A stretch of DNA of 64,000 nucleotides from Polytrichum commune. Taxonomy: Eukaryota; Streptophyta; Polytrichopsida; Polytrichales; Polytrichaceae. This document shows positions 10,530 through 22,893 of this stretch, piece by piece. Below the pieces are notes generated by a model that saw only the letters and a program-made list of their open reading frames with translations, searched no databases and was not told the DNA's origin. The position numbers were made by a program, and so were the translations under genes. The stretch covers positions 51,696,429 to 51,760,428 of the forward strand of contig OX485804.1 in assembly GCA_950295325.1 (NCBI GenBank). The letters are read 5' to 3'. Position 1 is the first letter of the stretch. Each line of letters starts with the position of its first letter.

Positions 10530-12200
10530 CTGGAAAATGTCTTGTAGTCTCTCTCTAGAATATCATTTCTATGATGCCTTTTAGGTACACTCTAACCTCC
10601 CTAATATCATGCATGTGACAACCAAAGTGCACATGATATTAAGAAGGTCTGCACTGTTAACATGGATGCATGATAATAGAGAATTAGTGTGGCATGTGAC
10701 ATTATGAAATAAACACAAAGTCAACACCGCACTAATGACAATGTCATGCTTGCAAGCGTGTGGTTTGAATTCTTTTGGTGGATTATTTAATGTCAAATCT
10801 TGTGATATATGAGTGGGAAATGTGACAACAAGGAGGGAGAATTAAACTCTGCACATCCGTTCCTTAGGGTTTCTAGATATAAGCAAGGGTGTGACATTAC
10901 TAAGAGTGACATCACAGAAGTTAGGGTGTAATCCATATTTAGAGATGAAAAGGACAATGAATGCCAAAAGAGGAGCAAGGATCAGTGTCTGGACCCCCTA
11001 GGTATTTATTCCCACTTCTAAGAAAATATATTTAGAATTCATAGCCTCAAAAATGCTTATTATACAAAATCAACCTCAAATCAAAGCAATTCTTTTACTC
11101 TTCTATGTGCTATTGAGTCTGTGCATGACCAGTTACCCCAAGCAATCATGCTCCTTTGATTGCCTTGGTGCCTTCAAATTGTGTATTTCAAACCAAGTGT
11201 TATGTACTCCAATATATAATAGACCGTGTTTTTGTGAAGGTGGACATGGCACCCCAACATGTATATGAATGCACCTCTCATCCATAGGTTTGAGGGGTTG
11301 CTATCTCATGAGCACTCTAACATGACAAAGTGCACGGACATAGGTTTTATAAGTCCCAATGGAGTATGTAAGTTCACCATTTGATCCATGTTTTCTCAAT
11401 TTTGAAATCATTCGAGATGTTATTATCCAATAATGAATGATGACCATTCAAGTTTTGGTTTTTTTAAAATTGAAAATGTGTTGTCCCCTCCCACTTGCAT
11501 AAGTATCCCATTACATTCAAAGGCAGTCACAAAGGTTGTGAATCCAACCTCAACACCATCACATTATAATAGGTTATGATTGTTGCATTCTGCCATTTGT
11601 AGATGTCAAGGCAAAGGGGTGTATTGAACATGTTAGTGACAAAGAGGAGGAGGGAATGGAAGAAGATAGGGGTAATTATGGAGCTTCTATGCATGGTTCC
11701 ACACACGGTTCCACATTGACTACATTGAATATGCTCATTACTTTGTGGACATTGATATGTGTGAAGTAATTTCCTCTTGTACTTCCATCTATGTCCAAAA
11801 ACTTTAGTTTCTAAAATTTTCGTAGTGCCTCCATCACTTCATTTCTCAAACCTACATGAATTCTATTAATATAGTCTAGAGCATGCTTGATACTTGGAAT
11901 GGGGTTGCATTTGTTTTAAGAAATTGAATGTTGAATCTAACGACAATGTTGAAAATCATCTCCAAACTCCCATGCCAAGCTTGTGGTTGTTGATTTTAAG
12001 GGTAAAGTAAGGCATTCATTAGGTTGATTACACTTTGTGTGAGCTTTCCACTCATAATATCATAAACAAATATGTTATTATTCATACCAAAATACCATGG
12101 TTATAGGATACTAGTGGGTGTAACTCCAAATATTTTGCCGACCTCACTACTCACAAGTTACTACTCACATGTTAGCACTCCCCACCTATATATATATATA
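10530..12200. other. Gene-poor intergenic stretch
   Basis: AT-rich sequence. Apart from the possible small peptide at 11053-11268, no gene, RNA or bounded transposon was recognised. Confidence 0.4.
11053..11268 (+). CDS. Possible small secreted cysteine-rich peptide, 71 aa
   Basis: The frame starts with a polar N-terminus followed by a strongly hydrophobic run at about residues 10-24 (KAILLLFYVLLSLC), like a signal peptide. The remainder, about 45 residues, holds seven cysteines at positions 33, 37, 44, 51, 59, 61 and 70, with a CFC pair. An AT-rich TATA-like word lies about 30 bp before the ATG. Such layout is common in plant secreted peptides (defensin-like, LCR, lipid-transfer-like). The spacing matches none that I can name, and chance ORFs of this length are frequent here. 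Confidence 0.3.
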   Translation: MLIIQNQPQIKAILLLFYVLLSLCMTSYPKQSCSFDCLGAFKLCISNQVLCTPIYNRPCFCEGGHGTPTCI

Positions 12201-12203
12201 TGT

Positions 12204-12680
12204 ATATGAGCTTTGCCATTCAAGATTAGTAATGTGTTGTACTAATGCCGACCTCAAGCCCTCAACCTTTACAAATTCACATAAAGTGCAATCGAATTCC
12301 AAACCATTTTTTTCTTCCTAATATTCATGAATTTTCTCTCATGTACATGTCTATGAGCTTTGTCATTCAAGAGTTAGAGTATACTAGGGCCGATCTCAAG
12401 CTCTCAACCTTTATAATTTGACGGAGAGTGCAAACAAATTCCAATTCCAAATTTTCTTTTCTTTTCAATATTCATGAAACTCTCTCATCTACATGTATGT
12501 GAGCTTTCCATTCAAGACTAGCACTATGCAGTACTAGGGCCAAGCTCAAGCCCATAACCTCAAAGTTTCACGAAAAGTGCAAACAAATTCCAATTCCGAT
12601 CAAGCCCTCGACCTCTAAGTTTCACAGAAGGTTCGTACAAGTCCAAAATTAATTTTAATTTTTCAATATTCATGAAACCG
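12204..12680 (+). repeat. Diverged ~145-bp tandem repeat, about 3.3 copies
   Basis: Units begin at 12204, 12352 and 12496 with 'TATGAGCTTT.CCATTCAAG' and continue with 'CTAGGGCC', 'CTCAAGC', 'CAACCT', 'AGTGCAAACAAATTCCAA' and 'AATATTCATGAA'. A partial fourth starts near 12597. Divergence is moderate, so the array is older than the 216-bp array that follows. Confidence 0.6.
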
Positions 12681-13149
12681 GTTATAGGTGTTCAAGTATC
12701 ACTTTGATTAATTCCCATAAATTATGAGAAAGTCCCAAAAAATTGGTGACAGGAGCCTACTCGTGCTCATGTTCATGCTCATATCCTAGATTCTCTTCGT
12801 GATTTGTTGCCAATTAATCTCAAATGACCTCATAATCAAATTTGAAACCATTATAGCTAACTCTGATGTCAAATCAACTTTTAAAAGTAACATGCGGGCT
12901 ACATACTATCTTAGGGCTTTCTAGTTTGACGAATGATAGGTACGCTCATATAGAATAATTCCCTCTCTTCAGGTATCCAACCCTCACTTGTTACTACTAA
13001 TGCTCAAGTCACACATACTCCTTTACAATCTTTAAAATTCTGAAATCTGACTACATATTGCGAGAACTTAAGGTTGATGTCTTGCAACATATGTTTCTTA
13101 TGAAAGCCCAAATCATGCAACAAACTCAATACTTGTTCAAACCACGCAA

Positions 13150-14000
13150 CCCTTTTCTGCACTCGGGTGAATATTGTTGATGGCCATTGTCTAGGAGGCC
13201 AATGATATACACGAAAGGATTTTCAAACCATCGATACATGCGCAAAGAACCGATTTGTCAAAGTCGTCAATGGTATTGCATAAAACGTGTTACAATATTG
13301 TGAATAGAACCATGACCCATGAAGGTTTATGGTTTCCTCCAATTCTATTACGGCAAAACATGCAATCTCTGTCTGCATTCTAGTGAGTATTGTTGATGGC
13401 CATTGTCTAGGAGGCCAATGATATACACGAAAGGATTTTCAAACCATCGATACATGCGCAAAGAACCGATTTGTCAAAGTCGTCAATGGTATTGCATAAA
13501 ACGTGTTACAATATTGTGAATAGAACCATGACCCATGAAGGTTTATGGTTTCCTCCAATTCTATTACGGCAAAACATGCAATCTCTGTCTGTATTCTGGT
13601 GAGTATTGTTGATGGCCATTGTCTAGGAGGCCAATGATATACACGAAAGGATTTTCAAACCATCGATACATGCGCAAAGAACCGATTTGTCAAAGTCGTC
13701 AATGGTATTGCATAAAACGTGTTACAATATTGTGAATAGAACCATGACCCATGAAGGTTTATGGTTTCCTCCAATTCTATTACGGCAAAACATGCAATCT
13801 CTATCTGCATTCCGGTGAGTATTGTTGATGGCCATTGTCTAGGAGGCCAATGATATACACGAAAGGATTTTCAAACCATCGATACATGCGCAAAGAACCG
13901 ATTTGTCAAAGTCGTCAATGGTATTGCATAAAACGTGTTACAATACTGTGAATAGAACCATGACCCATGAAGGTCACTGTATGATTTCCTCCAGTTCCGT
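13150..14000 (+). repeat. 216-bp tandem array, about 4 near-identical copies
   Basis: The anchor 'GAGTATTGTTGATGGCCATTG' class word occurs at 13167 (as GTGAATATTG), 13383, 13599 and 13815, an exact 216-bp period. Units differ at only a few bases until the last one diverges near 13965. Each includes 'CCATCGATACATGCGCAAAG' and 'CCATGACCCATGAAGG'. There is no long open frame. Near-identity implies recent expansion or homogenisation. Confidence 0.9.
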
Positions 14001-14321
14001 TCCGCGTTTCGTATATGAAAACGCTAGTCTAAATGCATGGGTTAGGTAGGTGTCATGTTGATCGTTTTGGACGGTGTCATTTGGGCGCACGTTTTTTGTA
14101 AGTAGTGACAACTGGTCCCTGACTGTCCTTATCTAGAACTTTAATATGAGGACACCACCAATGCATGTGCCTCATACTGGGGCTGACTCTTGCAGACAAA
14201 CCCTGAAGGAGGCCTGAATGATTGCCCTCACAACCGTGTGTAAGTTACTTAGCTAGATCTCGGGGCCTAAACAGGTTACCTAACCCCTACTGTGCCTGCC
14301 GGTGCCTGGTCTTCAAGATTT

Positions 14322-15335
14322 TGTAGAGTAGATGCACCTGTGACTGATCACTTAACGAGATTCTGTGCCAGATCTTGAGAAGTAAAAGGCGGTGCAAACT
14401 TATCCTGTGTAGGGAGATAGAAATCAGGAGGACTGTAAAAGAAATTGGTAATTTTATTCCTAACATTGGAATTACTATGAATTTTTGAAGTCAAAAATTG
14501 GCCCGAACAAAATTAGTAATGTCTAGAGTCTGTCGTAATCGCTTGTTTAAACCACTCGTTCCTTCTCACTTTAGCAGTCAAAAGTAGGACATGTGTCATG
14601 ACAGTGTTGGTTCGGGTATGGTCAAAATAGGTCCCATCGTTATGGAAGTTTTGGTACCCTATAGATTGCCGATGGGGTTCTGATCGGGAATAGGTGTCTC
14701 TTTTGTATATTGACTCATGTGGTCATTCTTAGGTTGCTTGGAGAGAGTGTCCAAGCAGGATTTGGGACATAGAGTCGAACCAATTGTTTCCGATCAGGAT
14801 CCCATTGGGAATCTATAGGGTGCCATAATCTCCATCAAGCTATGACTCATTTCGGTTAATTTCTTTTCGTGGGTGGTTAGAGATAAGGTTTCATGTTTCA
14901 CACTCTCTAAAGGTTAGTTTCCATGTAGGCCGCTCTCCCACCAAGTTTGGTCTACATTTCCACTACAATTTGGTGGGCAAAGCGGCCTACATGGAAACTA
15001 ACCCTAAGTCTCCAACTTCGGTTATGGTATCACCAAGGAATCGATAGTGTTGTGACACATGTCCCCGGTTTTGAGTGCTAAAGTGAGGAGAATTTCGTCT
15101 CAAAATGAGCGCTTATAGCAGCTCTAGACATTGGTAATGTGTTTGGGCCAGCTTTTGGCTTCAAAAATTCATAATAATTTCAATTTAAGGAATAAAATTA
15201 CCAAAAAAAATTGGTAGTCCTCTTGCTTTCTATCTTCCTCCATGAGGAAAACTTGCACCGCCTAATACTTCTCTAGGTTTGGCGCAAAATCTCGTAAGTG
15301 ATCGGTTATGGGCGCCTCTACTCTAATCGGTTGAA
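14322..15335. mobile_element. Foldback element with long inverted arms
   Basis: Left arm from about 14322 ('TAGAGTAGATGCACC', 'GATCACTTAACGAGATTCTG', 'GGCGGTGCAA', 'ATTGGTAATTTTATTCC', 'GTAATGTCTAGAG', 'ACATGTGTCATGACA', 'CCCTATAGATT') is matched in reverse complement by the right arm ending about 15335. Arms are roughly 380-500 bp with many mismatches. Part of the same element recurs at 39.4-40.3 kb. A younger 94-bp MITE sits in the right arm. No terminal target-site duplication was fixed and no transposase is present. Confidence 0.65.
14911..15004. mobile_element. 94-bp Tourist-like MITE nested in foldback arm
   Basis: Ends AGGTTAGTTTCCATGTAGGC and the reverse complement of GGGTTAGTTTCCATGTAGGC, with TAA duplicated on both sides (14908-14910 and 15005-15007). 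The arms pair over about 30 bp around a short centre. A 3-bp TAA duplication with a GGG-type end is typical of PIF/Harbinger-mobilised MITEs. Confidence 0.75.
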
Positions 15336-15474
15336 ATCTTAGTGTTTCCAAGTCCAACTAGTTACATGTTAGCATCTTTATTAACTTGGGGTATATTCTA
15401 TATACTCTTGTAAAAAGATCAATTATTTTCTTGAATTCTTGAACTTCATCTGATTATTCCTCAAATTCAACATG

Positions 15475-15662
15475 TTCAATTGTGGGTCCGAGATGGCCTT
15501 AAACTACCAGGTGATGGTGGAGAGATACCCAAATCTCAAGGAAGAGGTTGCCGGTTCGAATCCCGGCTGTAAAATCTCCTCTCTACTTGACAAAACACTT
15601 GCCAGGTGGTCAACTACCTCCTATGCTTTGGCATGGCATGTCGGTCTTCTGTCTCCTTAAAA
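15475..15662 (+). mobile_element. SINE-like unit with tRNA-type B box
   Basis: GGTTCGAATCC at about 15553-15563, inside 'GCCGGTTCGAATCCCGGC', is a perfect tRNA T-arm/B-box. An A-box-like TGGCCTTAAAC lies about 60 bp before it. The body is followed from 15660 by an A/T-rich tail with TAA repeats. A cloverleaf with a proper acceptor stem cannot be drawn, so it is not called as a tRNA gene. Confidence 0.35.
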
Positions 15663-15732
15663 ATTATTAATAATAATAATTAAAAAAATGTTTTAAATGT
15701 TTTTTTTTTAAAAATGTTTTTAAAAACAAAAA

Positions 15733-15753
15733 ACACACACACACACACACACA
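15733..15753. repeat. (AC)n microsatellite
   Basis: About ten uninterrupted AC dinucleotides follow an A/T-rich low-complexity tract. Confidence 0.9.
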
Positions 15754-15759
15754 TGTTCA

Positions 15760-18700
15760 ACTAGAACTAGCAGCCAATCTCCTTGTTTATTGCTTGGAGA
15801 TGAACTTTGTGTCTTGACATGTGCAGCCTATATGGAGGTTGGAAGTATAGACTCATACACACAATTGAAAATGGACATGCATTAAGATAAGGTATCATGT
15901 ATGCATACTATGGGCGCTTCCAATTCCCAAACTGATTCATGTCCCAATCACACCAAACTTTCCGTCCAGTTTCAAGGGGTGAAATTTCTAGAGATTATGT
16001 TGAGAAATAGATGTTGGTCCACCACTTTTCACACTATTACAATCAAAGATGTTGACAGGTGGTGCTAGAAATGGTTGGTGTGACTAGCCCCTCAGTCTTT
16101 GAGGTTGGCAACAACTACCAATTGGGCCAAACGCTTTGCCCCAATTGATAGCTACCAACAGCAATGAAGTTGGGCATTAATGCAAGTGATGGTGAAAGCC
16201 AACAATAAACGCAATAACTCGCAACTGATATTTTACATCAAATAAACCAAGACTTTCCTCACCAATGATCGATCAATAAGAGGTTGGCATCTTTAAGTTC
16301 AAGTTCAATTTTAACTCCTATTTTTAACTGGGATTTGCAAGATGAGTTGTCATTTCCATGTTAGTGGTGGGTGATATTCTAAATCTAAGTATCGGCTTGC
16401 ATGAAGTTGGGCAATTTGACGTTGGTTGTTTGTGCATGGCTTGTGGCCAAGCTCTTCCAAATACAACACACTCAACAATGTAATGTACCCAGTATTGTGC
16501 ACAACTAATTTTGTGCATCTAGAGACACACACTTCTCACAAACTTGTACTTTGATAAGGTAAATTCATCAAAACTAAGAATTGCCATTTTTTACATTATA
16601 GGTGCACAAGTAAGCAAGGGTAAACTTTTGTGAAACCTACCAAGGGGGGTAAACTGGGGAAGGTAGAGGATGGAAATGATGATTGTTATTTATGTTTTCA
16701 GCCAAATTTGATCTTAAATTAGGCTTGGAAATCACAAATTAATCCAGTGAGCTTGAATTGGGATGAAACAATAACATACTTATAGGGAGCATGTTTTAAC
16801 AAGTTCATGTTTTATATAAGTAACTTTGGCTACAATTCACAACTCTAAAATTTATGATTACTTATAGGATGGAGGAAAATGGTGATAAGTAGGGTTTCTT
16901 ATTATTATAGGATCCAAAAAATATTCAAAGACTAAGGTAAATAGCCCATGAATGAATATTGGTTCTCACACATGTATGCCAATTTTCTAAAGAGGTGCCT
17001 TCCCGAGTGCCATAACATTATTAAGCAATTGTGAGCCTTGGAAATATAACCATTGGATGTTGGGAGTCTAGTCTAAATTTGAGTCTCCATGCACAAAGAT
17101 TGTACATCCCATAATTATATTCTCAAGGCCCACGTGAGGAACTCACACTACTTAGTAATGTCATGGCTTACACTAACAAGCTAAAAGAATTGTGTGCCCA
17201 ATGGAAGCATGATACAGTAGATCAATTAAGGGATATCTATCTATCTATTTTTTTACTTTCATATTTTATTTTTTATCTTTTACGGGTTGCCCAAGCTACT
17301 TGAGCTACCCAAAGAAACAACATGGAGAATGAACCTTGAAACTAAACACACAATGAAGTGTTTGAATACATCATATTATATATAAAACCACAAAACTGGA
17401 ACTTATAATTTCTTTTATGCATCCAAATAATAACCACACTACAATAATTATTATTGTATTTTTAATGTGGTAATGAATATTGACAATAGTGTGGACTATG
17501 AATATATTAATGTCAGGCAAGCCCAAGCCAGCTAGTCATAATCAGGTATGGGTATAAGAATACTCAAAATGAAAGGGAATAGAAAAGAATGCCATACTTG
17601 GGAACCCAACCCCTAAAATCTATGGAAGGCACCTGCCATAAGTACCAAGCAGTGTTGAAGAGTATAGCCATAAACAAAACATTACAAAAAAAACCTAGTG
17701 CATAGTGTACATAACCCAAGCCCAAGCGCTCAATTTATATTTTAAAAAAACATCAAAAATAGAGGACAACTACCACCCCTAAATGCTTTTTGAAATATGT
17801 GCCATATTTTTAAGCTTGCATTTGGAAATCCTTTGGCAGACACCTGTGATGTATTTGAAAGCCTATGACTATTTGATGAGAATGTAAATTATTCTAGTCC
17901 AAATCAATGAACAGGGAGAACTCGCATGGCTGCTAGTTCTAGTCCAAAGAATTGTGTGCCCAATGGAACTGGCTACTAATAATGTATAATACATTTTGTA
18001 ATGTCCGAACAACCTATTGAACTTTCGCAAGCCAAAATTGAACTCATGAGAAAGACGTTATTACACTACATAACTCCACATAGTAACACGCACTAATGGG
18101 GATAATTAGTGTAGTCACAACAATAATGTGTGAAATTTACCAGAGTCGTGTAATGCACATGCAACCCTAAATCCAGTAGCTTACAGTGAACATCGGCGGG
18201 AAACTCCACTCCTTTAGCATGTAAGTTGCTGCATACAGGTTGGCAAACGTGCATTAGGCTATCCTGTTTTCTACATAAGGTACATGGGTCTTAAATGGTT
18301 ACTTTTCCTATAATATGAGATATTATTAGTACAAGATGGTTAGCGAATCCACATTGAGGAGTTAGCCACTTTCCTTATAGTTTTTAGAGCTCATATGAAT
18401 ATCATATTCATTATCAAAGTTCAGATTCATGTGCTCATTAAGTGGTCATATAGGTCCTCTCAATTATGTTCATTATTGAGCCCTAATTGGATATCATATT
18501 TTAAGCACATAATCTAATCTCTTTCAAACATGTGACTTTTGGGTATCCACGGTTAACCATGTACCGCTCGAGTATAGGTGTCTGATGAAGATCAATAATC
18601 GAAGTATGATTGAGGCATTCATAGTTGACCGTGCTCATTTAACTTCTCACTCGGGCCATGTAATGCTGACATGGGTGAGATCTATGGTTTTTTAGGTGAA

Positions 18701-19430
18701 TGGAGTTAAAGTTTATGTGGTGGTAGTTTTTGATTGAACTACCCTCATAAGAGTTTTGACAATTATCGTAGCCATGCATTGGAATTTAGATGAGTGGTTG
18801 TGTGTTAACCTATACATCGGCTATGTGTTACCCTACCTTTATTGCTTTAAAATATGTAGCAGTTTCCATATTCATGAATGAAATAACAAATAAACAAATA
18901 AATTGTATCCTTCTTAGAATCGGTGTTTCTTTGCAAGAAAAATAATTCCCTACTACTACTGCTACTACTCCTAAACATATGCAAAATTTCTTAATTCTAT
19001 CGGTCATAAATGCCTCAACCTTTAGGCAAGTCTACCTTGATCGAGAAGGAGTTATCACATATGAGGATAAAAGCCTTGGAATAGTATGCAACATGGAGGA
19101 CAGTTTTTTTAAGGTTGATTTTAACACCGAAATTAGCTTCAAAAGACCCCGAATTAGTCTAGTCCAAATCATCTTAAATGTATCAACACTCATAGACCTT
19201 TAGAAAGTCAAGTTTTAATGTTGGATGGATGAGAGGTATGTTGTAATGCAAAAATTCCTTGAGCGCTTTAAGCGCATAGACATAGACACTTGTAGCTCTA
19301 CAGCTACTTCTCCTAGAATACTAAACATGCTGTTAGTGCAAGCCAGATTAGTGAATCCAAATTGATGTTGTGGCTATTTTCTCAATCCTTGGCATGGAAT
19401 GGGTGTTTGTGAGGTGTCATGATTGTACAT
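15760..19430. other. Gene-free intergenic region
   Basis: No coding region, RNA gene or bounded element could be supported. Short open frames at 16.3-16.5 kb and 18.98-19.2 kb show no domain. Confidence 0.4.
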
Positions 19431-19675
19431 TAAGGGTTGCTTTACACAAGGAGTTGAGGCCATCAAAAGTTGGGGCCGTTTCAACCAAAATTTCAGCCCT
19501 AATGGCCCCAAGTTCGGCCTCAAGTGGTCATTTTAATAAGAGTATAACCGGGGCCAAGACTCTTGTGTGTAAAGGCCTTGGGGCCAAAGAGTCAAGGCTA
19601 TTGTATAAAGCCTTGAAAATTCCAGCCCATCTCCCTCTTTCTTCTTTGTCATTTGCTCTTCTTGTTATTTTCAAG

Positions 19676-21110
19676 ATGGATGAGCATAGGCACAAGGTAC
19701 TTGTGGCTCTTGTATTCTTCATGGCCATACGGCATGTTATGGCCGTTGTTGCAATATTGCAGCAACTAGCTTTGCACCAACATTATGGTGCTATGACGAT
19801 GATGTTTGCGGTTGTGGTGGGGGGGAGTGGATCTCGAAGGGGGGGCACGGAGTGTTTGGATGGTTGATCGGAGGACCAATTTTATGGAGAGGCAATTATT
19901 GGGGAGCTATTCGACATATGCATTCAAGCAACATACAAGGTTACTTCCAGAGACTTTTGAATATTTGTGTGGTATATTAGCTCCTTCATTAGTTCGATCA
20001 GATTTACACATGCGATTGGCCATTCCTGTTCGAACTCGAGTTGCACTTTCACTCAATAGGCTTTGTAGTGGAAATTCATTATGCGGGTGTGCTGAAACGT
20101 ATGGTATTCATGAAAATACTGCTTCTATAATTGTTAGAAAATTTTGTACAGCAATTGACAAACATTTGAAACCATTAGTAATTGAAAAACAATCGGCATC
20201 TACCTTGAGGAGAATGGTAGCAGAATTTGAGGCATTAAAGGGTATACCATATGTGATTGGGGCAATAGATGGAAGTCACATACCCATCATCGCACCTCCT
20301 ATAGATCCCACCTCATATTATTGTAGGAAAGGCTATTATTTAGTTTTGCTTCAAGGTATAGTTGATAGCAAATGTTGATTTTGGGACTATGACTTTGGAT
20401 GGGCTGGCCGTTGTGACGATTGGACATTATTTCAAAATTCAGACATTGGTAAAAGGATAATGAGAGGTGAGTTATTACCCTATAAATTAATCGGTGATGC
20501 CGCTTATCCAATGAGACCATGGTTTTATTCACCTTTCAAAGGTGAAAAGGAAGGGTTGCCTAGAGCAAAGTGTCACTGGGATTTCATTCAATCTTCTATA
20601 AGAATGGTTGTGGAGAGGGCTTTTGGTATATTAAAAGGACGATGGAGAATTATTTTAAAGAGAGTCGATATGCCTTTACGACATGTACCAAATCTAGTCA
20701 CAACTTGTATATGCCTCCATAATCTTTGTATCATTCACAAAGATAAATTTGATTTGAATTGGGCACAAGAGGGTGAGAGACTGATGCAAAGAGAGAATTT
20801 AGAGCGAATTAGGCAGCTTGAGAAACCATACATTTTCATGGCAGCAGTGGAGGCTGCTAAAGAAATGCGTCATTTATTGGGATTGGAAGAAGACATTATA
20901 CCTATAGAGACACTCGATGAACCTGATGACATCAATGACGAAGACACTCAAGAAACTGTGGAGACAAAGAAATAGCGAGAAACAAGACTGAAAAATATGC
21001 TGGTACAAGCTACCAAAGCTCATGAATTGATGGCAAATACATTCTGGGAAGCACATTTGAGGACAGAAGGAAAAATATTCTTTCCCGAGTCATCATCTGA
21101 TTTTGAATAA
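19676..21110 (+). pseudogene. Harbinger DDE transposase, frameshift and two stops
   Basis: The reading starts at ATG 19676 (MDEHRHKV...), shifts frame at the G-run near 19817-19824, then continues through the catalytic core. DDE landmarks are GAIDGSHIPI (first D), GDAAYPMRPW (second D) and VVERAFGILKGRWRI (E). A helix-turn-helix-like region precedes the core. An in-frame TGA at 20376-20378 and a TAG at 20973-20975 interrupt it, but frame-consistent sequence continues after each, to the final TAA ending 21110 (the last residues read SSSDFE). All three acidic residues remain, so decay is recent. The family's role is cut-and-paste transposition with TWA target sites. Confidence 0.88.
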
Positions 21111-21148
21111 TACGAGAATGTAAACTCTAAATCCCTAGAGCCTAGAGT

Positions 21149-22431
21149 CTAGAATTTGTCAATGAGTTTATCCATTTGCCGGTCTACCCTCTCCAATATA
21201 GCATTGGTTTTGTCAAAAAAATTTACTATGATAGTGTTGTTCTCAACCATTTGAATAAAAAAATCAAAAATTTGCTCCTGAAAACTCTTCTTACCGCTAT
21301 TTAGTGATGAAGTTGGAGTTGGCTCTGAAATTTGATCTTTCTCTGGTTCTTCGATATTGTCTTCGATACAAGTAGAACCATTGGCAGATGCGGTGACATG
21401 CTTCATCACGGTACATGTTTTATGCCACAATTGGTCAAATGCATCATAAAATTTACATTCATGACGATCTGATCCGGAGACCCCATTCGTCATCTTATCA
21501 AGTCGTTATTGTTTATAAATGACACTGAATTTCTTTTTGCATGCCTCGGCAGTTCGGTTTAATCCAGGAATTACAGCTACCATTCGTGCATGCAACTTCA
21601 ACCAAACATTCACACCTGCATAGTATATTAGGAACCCAAAAACATGTTAATGAAGTACATGTAGGCTTGAATTGACCTCTAAACTGTGTTTTGTTTAGAA
21701 ATTTCAGTAGTGATTTGTGTATAAAAACATAGTCATTGTGAGTTTGCACATCCAAGGGGAGGGAAGAATGATGGTGGCCCGTTGTATCCAAAGTGCCTCG
21801 CACACACGAGGTGCAAGGGTCAAATCCTCCCACTGCCACACGGACTGAATTCCCTCCCTACGGGGGGGAAAAGGGGGCCCGGGGACGAGAGCCCAAGGCC
21901 AAGGCCTTTAAAAGACCCAATTGGCCCAATCTGAAATTTGATTCTTTTTTTCTTTTTTTTTGAAAAATTTAGCACAACAAACAAATTAAACATACCTTAT
22001 TTTTTTTGCATTCTTGAGAAACTCGAGCTCCATCTCTCCACGCAATGTGATCATCACCTCAACATCGGCATCTTTCCAATGCTTCTTTTCTTCTTCAGTT
22101 TCTCCCTACTTCTCCTTATTCATAATCTTCTTTGTCACCTTCTTTGTTGTTGTTTTCCTCTTCGGAGCACTAGGAGTGACAATCTGGACATCATCGTCTT
22201 CGTCATCTTGAATGACCTTCCTCTTCGAACGAGTCAACACCATCTCTTAAATTGATGGCGGTGGGGTGGAATAACATTTCCTACACTTGGCTGAAAAAAT
22301 TGAGGCATTCCTACATGTTGCTGAAAAAAAGGATTGTAGGGCTGAAATGCGTATACTTCGGCACTATAATACATGTGCATCGCCTCACACTCCGATTCAT
22401 TCCAACCACGAACTTCTGAGGAACCCTCCAT
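21149..22431 (-). pseudogene. Harbinger Myb/SANT-like ORF2, disrupted
   Basis: Reading the minus strand, a start at 22431 (MEGSSEVRGW) leads into a P/F-rich N-terminus, then 'KRKVIQDDEDDDVQIV', then a trihelix/Myb-like domain: HWKDADVEVMITLRGEMELE, an intron beginning GTATGT near 22003 with an acceptor near 21616, then NVWLKLHARM and AEACKKKFSVIYK, ending with NGVSGSDRHECKFYDAFDQL. This is the layout of the Harbinger second protein that binds element ends and carries the transposase to the nucleus. A frame break or stop near 22240, a TAG after 'MNKEK' and a TAA after 'VIYKQ' inactivate it. Confidence 0.8.
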
Positions 22432-22893
22432 CTTAAAGCCAAACAAAAAAAAAACAATAACAACAACAACAATCGCACACGAGAACAACAATCAAACAAG
22501 CCAAAGAATGTGTTATGAGCGAAGTGAGAGAGATAGAGAATGACGAGAAGAGAAGAAGATAAATAAAGAGTGGACCAAGAAGAGCCGTTCAGATTTCTAA
22601 TCCATCCTCCGGTGCTAATCTCTTGTCAAAATAATATTTTAATGAAAAACTCAATTTTTAATGAAATTTGACAACGGCCCCAAGGCAACGAATTGGCCTT
22701 CCATTCTCGGCAGACCCAATTCTTGGAGTTGGGGTCGTGTCAAATCTTGTCGTTTAAACATTAAAATAATTTTCCTACTTTCGGTCTTGACTTCTTGTGT
22801 AAAGGCCTTCGGGCTGATTTCAGAAATTCAACCAATGGGCAACAAGGATTTGGCTTCAAAACGGCCTTGACTCCTTGTGTAAAGCGGCCCTAA

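Larger units (their letters stand above)
19434..22890. mobile_element. PIF/Harbinger transposon, 3.46 kb, inactivated
   Basis: Terminal repeats are GGGTTGCTTTACACAAGGAG on the left and the reverse complement of GGGCCGCTTTACACAAGGAG on the right. A TAA duplication flanks both ends (19431-19433 and 22891-22893). Inside are the two genes expected of this superfamily in convergent orientation: a DDE transposase on + and a Myb/SANT-like protein on -. Both are interrupted, so the copy cannot move itself, although the intact ends could still be mobilised in trans. Confidence 0.92.
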
